The notes under the pieces: generated by a model | The model's input: only the letters and a program-made list of their open reading frames with translations | What the model was told of the DNA's origin: nothing | Database searches by the model: none | In this document: positions 9,342 through 17,508 of the stretch, in pieces | How positions within the stretch are numbered: the first letter of the stretch is position 1 | How the letters are laid out: each line of letters begins with the position of its first letter | Assembly (NCBI RefSeq): GCF_000732905.1 | Contig: NZ_CP007588.1 | Coordinates: forward strand, 1,240,001-1,304,000 | Length of the DNA: 64,000 bases | Direction of reading: 5' to 3' | Source of the DNA: Weissella tructae | GTDB lineage: Bacteria > Bacillota > Bacilli > Lactobacillales > Lactobacillaceae | Program-made: the position numbers and the translations under genes

Positions 9342-12020
9342 TTAGAATTGGTTTTCTAACAAGCTACGGATGTCTGACAAGTATGGTTGACGTGGGTTCG
9401 CCGTTGTTGTTTGGTCATCGTAAACCAAGTCCAACAAACCATCTAGTTGTGCATCGAAGTCTTGCTTTGTGACACCATTACCTGACAATGTCACATCAAT
9501 ATCCAAGTTATCTGTTAATGTCTTAATCTTAGCTAACAATGCATCTACTAACGCAGCATCATCTTTACCAGTCAATCCAATGTAACGTGCGATATCAGCG
9601 TAATCCTTTTGTGCTGTGTATGTCTCGTAACGAGGGAATGGTGTACGCTTTACATTTCCACTCACAGCATTGAACTTAATCACTTCTGGCATGGCAATTG
9701 AAATTGATAGTCCGTGTGGCAAATCAAAAGCTCCACCAGTCTTGTGTGCCAAGGCATGGTTAATACCTAAGAAGGCATTCGCAAATGACATACCTGCCAA
9801 TGTTGATGCATAGTGCATGTTGGCACGAGCTGATTGTCCTTCCTTAGAAGGATGGCTTGCATCGTACTTGTATGATGTCTCAAGGTTTTCAAAGATTAAC
9901 TTAATAGCTTGCAAGGCCCATGGACGAGTGAAATCAGATGCCATTACTGAAACATATGATTCAAGCGCGTGAGACAAAGCATCCATTCCTGAGTAAGCAA
10001 CTGTACGCTTAGGTACAGTCATCACGAATTCAGGGTCAACAATGGCTACATGTGGTGTCAATTCGTAGTCAGCCAATGGGTACTTAACATGTGTTGCGTC
10101 ATCTGTAATAACCGCAAATGGTGTTACTTCTGATCCCGTTCCAGATGTTGTTGGAATGGCAACCATTTGCGTTAATGTTTGCGTTTCAAATGTCACAATA
10201 CGCTTACGAATGTCGATAAACTTTTGTTGCAACTTACCAAACAATTCTGCCAATTGCGCTTCGTCATCCAATACACCTTCATGGTTTTGGGCGTATTCAT
10301 ATAGGTAACGTCCAATCTTACCAGCATCAAGTGCAGAACCTCCACCAAGCAAGATAACAGTGTCCGGTTGGAAATCACGCATTTGCTTAGCAATATCAAC
10401 CGCTTGGCTAATCATTGGATCAGGTTGTACCGTTCCGTAGATGCTTGTCTTAACTGGGCTTTGACGCAAAGCTAATTGTTCGGCGACCTTTTCAACGAAT
10501 CCAAATTGTACCATTCCTGGGTCAGCCACGATAAAGGCACGTTCTACACCAGGCATGTCTTGCAAGTATGAAATGGCGTTTGATTCGTAATAAATTTCCT
10601 TTGGCAAGCGAATCCATTGCGGACGGTTACGACGTTGGGCAACTGTCTTAACATTCAAAAGATCGTTTGTTGATAGATTGTGTGACAATGAATTCTTCCC
10701 CCATGATCCCGTTCCAAGCGTCAATGATGGACGCATGGCATCGTTATAGATATCTCCAACTCCACCTAGTGCATCGGGTTGGTTAACCAAAATACGTGAA
10801 GCACCAATAGCATCTGCATATTCCTTCACAAATGGGTCGTCTTGTGCCCCAATTTGAATTGCTGCATTGTGTCCTGCTCCTTGGTAATCCAACAAAGCTT
10901 GCACAATTTCAACACCTTCTTCACGTGAACCTGCCTTATATACTGACAAAAGCGGGCTCAACTTTTCTGAAGACAAAGCTTCACCGATGTTCTTCTTATC
11001 TAGTTCAAACAAGATAACATCCTTATCAGCTGGCATTTTAACATCTGCATTTTCAGCAATTGTACGTCCTGGCATTCCAGCAATCGGACCAGTTACACCA
11101 AAGCCTTCAGCATTTGCCTTAAACACATAGTCAGCCAACTTCTTGTGTTCCTTCTTTGGTAACAAGTAAGCACCTTGTGCTTGCATTTGCGCCATAAATT
11201 CATCGTAGACTTCTTCAGCGATAACAACTGAATTTTCAGTGGCACAAATCATACCATTATCAAAACGCTTAGATAGTAGTAAATCTTCAACCGCACGATT
11301 TACATTAGCTGTGGCATCAACGTATACCGCACCGTTTCCAGCTCCAACTCCCATTGATGGGTTTCCTGAACGAAGCGCTGCGTTAACCATTCCAGGACCA
11401 CCAGTTGCTAAGATTGAGGCAATATCTTGGTTCGTAATCAAAGCATTTGTTGCTTCCATAGAAGGCTTTTCAATCCATTGAATGAAGTGCTTAGGTGCTC
11501 CAGCTGCAAGCGCTGCTTCGTAAACGATTTGCGCCGCATGTGCTGATGACTTTTGTGCTTGTGGGTGGAAAGCGAAGATAATCGCATTACGTGTCTTAGC
11601 TGTCATCATTGACTTAAAGATTGTCGTTGATGTTGGATTTGTCGTTGGCACGATTCCTGCCAAAATCCCAAGTGGTGCTGCTAATTGAACAGAACCAGTT
11701 ACCTTGTCTTCTCCAATAACCCCAACTGTCTTATCATGCTTGATTGCGTTGTATACAGATTCAGATGCGAACTTGTTCTTTGTGTCCTTATCTTCAACCA
11801 CACCACGACCAGTTTCATCGTGTGCTTCGTGTGCTAACAATAATGAATTTTCAGCTCCGGCCAATGCCATTGCTTCTACAATACGATCAACTTGTTCTTG
11901 TGTGTAATTTTGGAATTCAAGTAATGCTTCCTTTGCATTCGCAACCAACTTTTCTGTCATTGCAACTGCTGCAGCTGTCTTTTCTTCTTGTGTCATATCT
12001 TGCTTTTTATCTGTGCTCAT
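9342..12020 (-). CDS. adhE: Bifunctional acetaldehyde-CoA/alcohol dehydrogenase AdhE
   Basis: The 892-residue protein is full length. Its N-terminal half (about 20-450) is an aldehyde dehydrogenase with the catalytic cysteine in GMICATENS. Its C-terminal half (about 465-885) is an iron-dependent alcohol dehydrogenase with GGGSALDAGK for NAD binding and metal-ligand histidines in SHALES and GINHALAHKTGG. It reduces acetyl-CoA through acetaldehyde to ethanol using two NADH, the main NADH sink of heterofermentation, and usually forms spirosomes. It starts after AAGGGG. It is transcribed alone, divergent from the arc operon, with a strong promoter and a Rex-like dyad upstream. Confidence 0.96.
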   Translation of the reverse strand: MSTDKKQDMTQEEKTAAAVAMTEKLVANAKEALLEFQNYTQEQVDRIVEAMALAGAENSLLLAHEAHDETGRGVVEDKDTKNKFASESVYNAIKHDKTVGVIGEDKVTGSVQLAAPLGILAGIVPTTNPTSTTIFKSMMTAKTRNAIIFAFHPQAQKSSAHAAQIVYEAALAAGAPKHFIQWIEKPSMEATNALITNQDIASILATGGPGMVNAALRSGNPSMGVGAGNGAVYVDATANVNRAVEDLLLSKRFDNGMICATENSVVIAEEVYDEFMAQMQAQGAYLLPKKEHKKLADYVFKANAEGFGVTGPIAGMPGRTIAENADVKMPADKDVILFELDKKNIGEALSSEKLSPLLSVYKAGSREEGVEIVQALLDYQGAGHNAAIQIGAQDDPFVKEYADAIGASRILVNQPDALGGVGDIYNDAMRPSLTLGTGSWGKNSLSHNLSTNDLLNVKTVAQRRNRPQWIRLPKEIYYESNAISYLQDMPGVERAFIVADPGMVQFGFVEKVAEQLALRQSPVKTSIYGTVQPDPMISQAVDIAKQMRDFQPDTVILLGGGSALDAGKIGRYLYEYAQNHEGVLDDEAQLAELFGKLQQKFIDIRKRIVTFETQTLTQMVAIPTTSGTGSEVTPFAVITDDATHVKYPLADYELTPHVAIVDPEFVMTVPKRTVAYSGMDALSHALESYVSVMASDFTRPWALQAIKLIFENLETSYKYDASHPSKEGQSARANMHYASTLAGMSFANAFLGINHALAHKTGGAFDLPHGLSISIAMPEVIKFNAVSGNVKRTPFPRYETYTAQKDYADIARYIGLTGKDDAALVDALLAKIKTLTDNLDIDVTLSGNGVTKQDFDAQLDGLLDLVYDDQTTTANPRQPYLSDIRSLLENQF

Positions 12021-12068
12021 GTTTTTAATCCCCTTTATTTAACGTTTCCCTTACTTCTCTACACACTT

Positions 12069-12105
12069 AGTATAACACTTCACAAAGTCGTGTCAACAGA
12101 CTTTG
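12069..12105 (-). promoter_or_regulatory. adhE promoter with an inverted repeat
   Basis: On the minus strand TTGACA (12091-12096) and TATACT (12069-12074, with TG one base before) are 16 bp apart. A perfect 7-bp inverted repeat, CAAAGTC (12083-12089) with GACTTTG (12099-12105), brackets the -35 and may be an operator. Confidence 0.72.
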
Positions 12106-12169
12106 AGAATAAAATCACATAATCATTCTTAACGCACTCTCATCAGCATGTAAGGTTATTTGTCACGTT

Positions 12170-12187
12170 TTGTGATTTAAATCACAA
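12170..12187. promoter_or_regulatory. Rex-like or CRP/FNR-like dyad
   Basis: TTGTGATTTAAATCACAA is an 18-bp perfect palindrome. It fits the Rex pattern TTGTGA-N6-TCACAA, which controls adhE by NADH/NAD ratio in Gram-positive bacteria. It also fits TGTGA-N6-TCACA of CRP/FNR proteins such as the arc activator ArcR of Bacillus licheniformis. It lies 74 bp upstream of the adhE -35 and about 320 bp before arcA, so which gene it serves is open. Confidence 0.7.
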
Positions 12188-12280
12188 CGTGTTTTTGTTA
12201 AAAAATTAGCAGAAAATATTTTCATTTGTTTTTTCGTATCCAATAATTTAAAACAAAAAACCGCTCAAACCCTTGATATA

Positions 12281-12317
12281 AAGGAATTCTTATTCATTAT
12301 ATGAATTTTAATGCATT
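12281..12317. promoter_or_regulatory. Two adjacent ARG-box-like sites
   Basis: AAGGAATTCTTATTCATT (12281-12298) and TATGAATTTTAATGCATT (12300-12317) each differ by one base in the core from the ArgR pattern TGAAT-N4-ATTCA. Their centres are 19 bp apart, close to the usual tandem arrangement. They sit about 190 bp before arcA, where ArgR-type activators of arc operons bind. Confidence 0.55.
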
Positions 12318-12401
12318 TAAACTGATTTAAATTCTACTAATTAGCATTAAATCGATTTACCATTTTTAAAACAGCCCTTTTCTTTTTTTCGTCGTTGTAT
12401 T

Positions 12402-12432
12402 ATGATTTATGTGTACTCAGAAAGCGCTTTCA
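12402..12432 (+). promoter_or_regulatory. arcA -10 region and cre site
   Basis: A TATGAT -10 (near 12401-12406) has only a weak T-rich -35, suggesting need for an activator. AGAAAGCGCTTTCA (12419-12432) is a near-perfect cre around the predicted transcription start, fitting CcpA repression of arginine catabolism when sugar is available. Confidence 0.68.
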
Positions 12433-12508
12433 ACGAGTAGTAACTTACGACATATTCATCGAGTTTGAATGTGTTTTCACAACTGTTTAGACGAATAGGA
12501 GATTTATG

Positions 12509-13744
12509 ATGATTGATAATCCAGCAATTCAAGTGAATTCCGAAATTGGGAAGTTGAAGTCAGTTTTGTTACACCGTCCCGGAGCCGAAATCGAAAACAT
12601 TACGCCTGATACAATGGAACGTCTATTGTTTGATGACATTCCATATCTAAAGATCGCGCAAGAGGAACACGATTTCTTCGCCAAGACATTGCAAGATAAC
12701 GGTGTTGAAACCGTCTATATTGAACAATTGTTAGAAGACGTCTTACAAGACGAGGCAGTCCGTAACGAGTTCTTAACACGTTACCTAAATGAGCACTACT
12801 ACACTGGTGCCGCTATGCGTGACATCCGCGACTACTTAAACTCATTAGATCTACACACAATGGTCGCAACTATTTACGCCGGTATCCGTCGTGAATTGGT
12901 TGACCTAAAAGAACCTAACTTGCATGACGTATCTGGTTCTGATGCACAAAACCCATTCTTGATTGACCCACTACCAAATGCGTACTTCACACGTGATCCA
13001 CAAGCCATGATGGGAAATGGTTTGACGATTAACCGTATGACATTCGCCGCACGTCGTCCTGAGTCATTGATTACTGAATTCGTTATGAAGCATCACCCAC
13101 GTTTCGCCGGCAAGGTCGATATTTGGTTGGACCGTAATACTGATTCACGTATTGAAGGTGGAGACGAATTGGTCTTGAACGACCACACATTGGCAATCGG
13201 TGTATCAGAGCGTACATCAAGTCGTGCCATTCAAGCGTTGGCTGAAGAAATGTTCAAGAATCCTGACAGCAAGTTCGATACTGTTGTGGCAATTGAAATT
13301 CCACACAACCACGCAATGATGCATTTGGACACAGTGTTCACGATGGTTAACCACGATCAATTCACAGTCTTCCCTGGAATTATGGATGAAGACGGAAAGA
13401 TGAACATTCAAATCTTGCGTCCGGACAAGGACGGAAACGTCACTTTGCACCCACGTACAAACTTGAAGAAGACATTGATGGAAGTTCTTGATTTGCCAGA
13501 ACTTGACCTTATTGAAACTGGTGGTGGTGACCCTATCGTTGCCCCACGTGAACAATGGAATGATGGATCAAACAATTTGGCAATCGCACCTGGTGAAATT
13601 GTCACATACGACCGTAACTACATCTCTATCAAGTTGATGGAAGAACACGGTATCAAGGTTCACCAAATCAAGTCTAGTGAACTAGCCCGCGGTCGTGGTG
13701 GTGGTCGTTGTATGAGTCAACCAATCTGGCGTGACAACATCTAA
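12509..13744 (+). CDS. arcA: Arginine deiminase
   Basis: The protein is about 411 residues. ATG codons at 12506 and 12509 are both possible; the second gives better spacing from AGGAG (12497-12501). Visible motifs are YFTRDPQA, RIEGGDE, the catalytic HNHAMMHLDTVF histidine segment, ETGGGD, and the nucleophile cysteine in GGGRCMSQP near the C-terminus. It hydrolyses arginine to citrulline and ammonia, the first step of the ADI pathway, in the cytoplasm. It is the first gene of arcA-arcB-arcD-arcC, with 42 bp before arcB. Confidence 0.96.
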   Translation: MIDNPAIQVNSEIGKLKSVLLHRPGAEIENITPDTMERLLFDDIPYLKIAQEEHDFFAKTLQDNGVETVYIEQLLEDVLQDEAVRNEFLTRYLNEHYYTGAAMRDIRDYLNSLDLHTMVATIYAGIRRELVDLKEPNLHDVSGSDAQNPFLIDPLPNAYFTRDPQAMMGNGLTINRMTFAARRPESLITEFVMKHHPRFAGKVDIWLDRNTDSRIEGGDELVLNDHTLAIGVSERTSSRAIQALAEEMFKNPDSKFDTVVAIEIPHNHAMMHLDTVFTMVNHDQFTVFPGIMDEDGKMNIQILRPDKDGNVTLHPRTNLKKTLMEVLDLPELDLIETGGGDPIVAPREQWNDGSNNLAIAPGEIVTYDRNYISIKLMEEHGIKVHQIKSSELARGRGGGRCMSQPIWRDNI

Positions 13745-13786
13745 CCCACTACAAACACTTATTACAGACATTAAAGGAGCATAACA

Positions 13787-14869
13787 ATGGTTGAATTAGC
13801 ACAATTACAAACAATGCAAGGTCGTTCATTCTTGAAGGAAATCGACTACACACCCGCAGAAATGCACGCATTAGTTGACCTTTCGATTGAATTGAAGGCC
13901 GAATTGGAAGCTCAAAAGTCTGGTGGGCCAGTTGTTACGAAGTACTTGCATGACAAGAGCATCATCTTGCTATTTGCCAAGACATCTACACGTACACGTT
14001 TGTCATTCGAAATTGGTGGTGATGAATTAGGAGCCAACACAGTTTACATTGACCCAACATCAAGTCAATTTGGTAAGAAAGAATCTGTTGCTGACTCTGC
14101 TCGCGTCTTCGCTGGTATGGCCGATGGTATTGAATACCGTGGATTCGCACAATCAGACATGGAATTAATGGCTAAGTATGCCGTTGATACTGAAGGTCGC
14201 CACAAGCCCGTTTGGAACGGTTTGACTGATGAATGGCACCCAACACAAATGATTGCCGACTTCATGACTGTAAAGGAAAACTTTGGTCACTTAGGAAATG
14301 ATTTGACTTTGGCTTTCGTTGGAGATGGACGTAACAACGTCGCTAACTCATTGCTAGTTGCTGGATCAATGTTGGGTGTTAACGTACACATCGTTGCCCC
14401 TGCTGACCTACAACCAACAGAAGAAGTTCAAGCGATCGCCAACAAGTACGCTGCTGAAACTGGTGCAAAGCCAATGATTACAGCTGATTTGGACGCTGGT
14501 GTTGCTGACGCTAACGTTATCTACAATGACGTATTCGTAAGTATGGGAGAAGACAATTGGGAAGAACGTTTGAACCAATTGATGCCTTACCAAGTAAACA
14601 TGGCATTGCTAAAGAAGTCTAAGCACTTTGACAACGGTTTGATTACAATGAACTGTTTGCCAGCGTTCCACGACTTGAACACAACAGTTGCGGAAGACGT
14701 ACACGAAAAGTACCCTAACCTAGTTGGTACTGATGGTATTGAAATCACTAACGATGTTTTCGAAGGACCACAAGCACGTCACTTCCAAGAAGCGGAAAAC
14801 CGCAAGCACTCAATTAAGGCCATCATGGTCGCAACTTTGGGTGACTTGTCTCTATATCCAAAGCAATAA
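13787..14869 (+). CDS. arcB: Catabolic ornithine carbamoyltransferase
   Basis: The 360-residue protein carries the carbamoyl-phosphate motif STRTR (near residue 65), the HPTQ motif, FVGDGRNN in the ornithine domain, and the NCLPAFHD motif with the catalytic cysteine. It converts citrulline and phosphate to ornithine and carbamoyl phosphate in the ADI pathway. An AAAGGAG site precedes the ATG. It is slightly longer than anabolic ArgF enzymes, as is usual for catabolic ArcB. A terminator-like hairpin follows it before arcD. Confidence 0.95.
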   Translation: MVELAQLQTMQGRSFLKEIDYTPAEMHALVDLSIELKAELEAQKSGGPVVTKYLHDKSIILLFAKTSTRTRLSFEIGGDELGANTVYIDPTSSQFGKKESVADSARVFAGMADGIEYRGFAQSDMELMAKYAVDTEGRHKPVWNGLTDEWHPTQMIADFMTVKENFGHLGNDLTLAFVGDGRNNVANSLLVAGSMLGVNVHIVAPADLQPTEEVQAIANKYAAETGAKPMITADLDAGVADANVIYNDVFVSMGEDNWEERLNQLMPYQVNMALLKKSKHFDNGLITMNCLPAFHDLNTTVAEDVHEKYPNLVGTDGIEITNDVFEGPQARHFQEAENRKHSIKAIMVATLGDLSLYPKQ

Positions 14870-14889
14870 GCCTTAAATTTGTTGCAAAA

Positions 14890-14928
14890 AATGAATTGTG
14901 ACATTGTGTTGCAATTCATTTTTATTTT
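14890..14928 (+). terminator. Terminator-like hairpin between arcB and arcD
   Basis: A 9-bp stem (14890-14898 with 14912-14920) with a 13-nt loop is followed by TTTATTTT. Inside an operon this would act as a partial terminator or RNA-processing point, lowering arcDC relative to arcAB. Confidence 0.6.
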
Positions 14929-14942
14929 ACGGAGAGAGTATT

Positions 14943-16391
14943 ATGGAAAAAGCAGAGGTTAAGAAACTAGGCCTCGTGGCCTTAATTAGTGGAATTGTTA
15001 CGAGTTCATTAGGGTCCGGAGTCTTCAACGTATCATCTACACTGGCACAAGGTAGTACCGTCGGTGTCTCAATTTTAGCTTGGTTATTCGTGATGGTGGG
15101 AATTGGATCCCTTGCGTGGGTCTTCGCAACACTATCAAACTTATTCCCAAAGCTTACCGGTGTCACTGACTATGCATTAGAAGGTAGCGGTAAAATCGCT
15201 GCCGTTGCATCCGGTTTTGCCTACTTTGTCAGTGGATTTTGTGGAAACCTAGCCTTCTTATTGATGTTAGGTCAAGCAATTAGTTATTTCTCAATTTACA
15301 TTCCCGCGCTAGCGCCTTTAGCCGATGGAAGTAGCTTGGTTACAATTATATTTGTATCCGCTTTTTCATGGATTTTGACATGGTTCGTGATTAAGTACGG
15401 TGTTGAAAACATGGTGAATTTCAACACCATCATCACCTTCTTCAAAGTTGGTTCATTAGTTGCCTTCATGTTGTTTGGAATTATTTTCTTCCAAGCTGGT
15501 CTATTTACAGCCCACTTCTGGGAATCATTTACCAACAACATGGGAAATCTTTCATTCGGTCAAATGACTGGTGAAAGTTTCTACAATCAATTCAGTACCG
15601 GAATCCTATCAATGATTTTCTTGTTCGTTGGTATCGAAAGTGCGTCAATGATGGGAGATCGTGCGCAAAAGAAATCAGATGTTGCGAAGGCAACAATGAT
15701 TGCGACATTTATCTTGTTCTTTATGTACTTCGTGATTACTTTGTTGCCATTTGGTATGTTGCCACAACAAGAATTAGCTAACATTCAAGAACCGGCCCTA
15801 GTTTTCGTCGTACAACAAACAGTTGGTCCAATTGGTGGAGCTTTGATGAGTTTGGCTTTGATTATCGCCCTAGTTGGTGCCTTGATTAGCTGGTTCCTAC
15901 TACCAGTTGAACCATTGCAACGACTATCATCACAAAACATCTTCCCTAAGTGGATGGGTAAAACTAATGAAATTGGCGCCCCTGTCAATAGTTTGATTTT
16001 TACCCAAGTATTGATGCAGTTACTGATTTTCACTTTGTTCTTTACAGAGTCAGCCTACATTTTCGCTTTGAGCTTATGTACGGTCGCAATCGTTATCAGT
16101 TACTTCTTCGTCGGTTTGTTCCAACTTCAAGTTGGAATTAAGCGCAAGAGCACTGCTTTGATTATCCCAGGTTTGATTGTTGTCTTATTTGAAATCATTG
16201 CGGTGGCTGTTTCAGGTATTCAATACCTAGCACTATGTTCATTAATCTTGGTAATGGGATTCATCTTCTATGTACAACATCAAGGAATTCCTAACATCAA
16301 ACGTGGTGAATGGATCACTATCGGTATCACAACTGTTGCTGCCATCTTCACAATTATTGCCCTAATCAACGGGACAATTACATTGAGTTAA
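14943..16391 (+). CDS. arcD: Arginine/ornithine antiporter
   Basis: The start at 14943 follows GGAGAG; the open frame begins 15 codons earlier inside the upstream hairpin and is rejected. The 482-residue protein has about 12-13 membrane helices and the APC-type N-terminal glycine-rich segment (SSLGSGVFN near residue 20). It exchanges external arginine for ornithine at the cell membrane, supplying the ADI pathway at no energy cost. It sits between arcB and arcC, which fixes the assignment. Confidence 0.92.
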   Translation: MEKAEVKKLGLVALISGIVTSSLGSGVFNVSSTLAQGSTVGVSILAWLFVMVGIGSLAWVFATLSNLFPKLTGVTDYALEGSGKIAAVASGFAYFVSGFCGNLAFLLMLGQAISYFSIYIPALAPLADGSSLVTIIFVSAFSWILTWFVIKYGVENMVNFNTIITFFKVGSLVAFMLFGIIFFQAGLFTAHFWESFTNNMGNLSFGQMTGESFYNQFSTGILSMIFLFVGIESASMMGDRAQKKSDVAKATMIATFILFFMYFVITLLPFGMLPQQELANIQEPALVFVVQQTVGPIGGALMSLALIIALVGALISWFLLPVEPLQRLSSQNIFPKWMGKTNEIGAPVNSLIFTQVLMQLLIFTLFFTESAYIFALSLCTVAIVISYFFVGLFQLQVGIKRKSTALIIPGLIVVLFEIIAVAVSGIQYLALCSLILVMGFIFYVQHQGIPNIKRGEWITIGITTVAAIFTIIALINGTITLS

Positions 16392-16408
16392 ATTGAAAGG
16401 ATATTATT

Positions 16409-17344
16409 ATGCAAAAACGTGTTATTTTCGCTCTTGGCGGTAACGCCATTCTAACTAACGATGCCTCAGCAGCAGCCCAACAAGCTGCTTTGAAAGCAAC
16501 GGCTAAGAAGCTTGCTAATTATGTCCAAACACATGATGGTACACAGCTTGTTATCACGCATGGAAATGGTCCACAAGTTGGAAACTTGATGTTACAACAA
16601 ACGGCTAACCCATCTGAAAAGAACCCAGCAATGCCACTTGATACAGTTGGGGCAATGACGCAAGGTGAAATTGGTTACTGGCTTGCTAATGCTTTAAACG
16701 ACGAACTTCCCAACAATAACGTCGCTGCATTGTTCACGCGAACACTAGTAGACAAGAACAACCCTGCATTCCAACACCCAACTAAGCCTATCGGTCAATT
16801 CTACAACCAAGAAGAAGTCGCAGCCCTACAAGCTGAACATCCTGAATGGCAATTCGTAGAAGATGCTGGACGTGGTTTCCGTCGCGTTGTCCCATCACCA
16901 GAACCAATCGGTATCGTAGAAGCATCTGCAGTGGAAGCATTAGCTAACGCTGGTGAAATTCTAATTGCCGGTGGTGGTGGTGGTGTCCCAGTTATCCGCG
17001 AAAACAACCAATATGTTGGTGTTGAAGCGGTTATCGATAAGGACTTTACGTCTGCTAAACTTGCTGAAGTTGTTGAGGCTGACGAATTGATTATCTTAAC
17101 AGCGATTGATCAAGCCATGATTAACTTCGGTAAAGAGGACCAACAAGCGCTTGGTACTGTTTCAGTAAACGAAATGAAGCGTCACGTGGACGACAATCAA
17201 TTCGCTGCTGGTTCAATGAAGCCAAAGATTCTTGCCTTACTATCATTCGTTGAACGTACAGGTAAGCCCGCTATCATGACTAGTCTTGATAACGTCGGTG
17301 ATTACGAAGATAATGGCCGTGCAACCATTATCGTTCCCGATTAA
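16409..17344 (+). CDS. arcC: Carbamate kinase
   Basis: The 311-residue protein belongs to the amino-acid kinase fold: FALGGNAI at the N-terminus, THGNGPQVGN, GGGGVPVI and the C-terminal MKPKILA segment. It makes ATP from carbamoyl phosphate and ADP, releasing ammonia and CO2, and so is the energy-yielding step of the ADI pathway. AAAGGA lies before the ATG, and it starts 17 bp after arcD. It ends the operon, with a strong terminator downstream. Confidence 0.95.
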   Translation: MQKRVIFALGGNAILTNDASAAAQQAALKATAKKLANYVQTHDGTQLVITHGNGPQVGNLMLQQTANPSEKNPAMPLDTVGAMTQGEIGYWLANALNDELPNNNVAALFTRTLVDKNNPAFQHPTKPIGQFYNQEEVAALQAEHPEWQFVEDAGRGFRRVVPSPEPIGIVEASAVEALANAGEILIAGGGGGVPVIRENNQYVGVEAVIDKDFTSAKLAEVVEADELIILTAIDQAMINFGKEDQQALGTVSVNEMKRHVDDNQFAAGSMKPKILALLSFVERTGKPAIMTSLDNVGDYEDNGRATIIVPD

Positions 17345-17400
17345 TATTGATTTAACTTCCCAATCTACATTCTAAACTCCAGAAAAATAGAATAGATATG

Positions 17401-17442
17401 AAACATGCCATGCAGTCCCCTAGCTGTATGGCATGTTTTTTG
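17401..17442 (+). terminator. arc operon terminator
   Basis: A 15-bp stem with one G-T pair (17401-17415 with 17424-17438) and an 8-nt loop is followed by T-rich sequence. Confidence 0.88.
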
Positions 17443-17463
17443 TCAAAAATAATGTAGTAACCA

Positions 17464-17497
17464 AAAAAGCGTACCGAAATTAATCGGTACGCTTTTT
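17464..17497 (-). terminator. pepO terminator
   Basis: A 13-bp perfect stem (17464-17476 with 17485-17497) with an 8-nt loop lies 11 bp after the pepO stop on the minus strand. Confidence 0.87.
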
Positions 17498-17508
17498 CTA
17501 TTATCTGA

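Larger units (their letters stand above)
12106..12505. other. Divergent adhE-arcA intergenic control region
   Basis: About 490 bp between adhE and arcA hold no credible gene. The region is AT-rich and carries the adhE promoter, the 18-bp dyad at 12170, ARG-box-like repeats at 12281 and 12300, the arcA -10 near 12405 and a cre at 12419. Confidence 0.7.
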
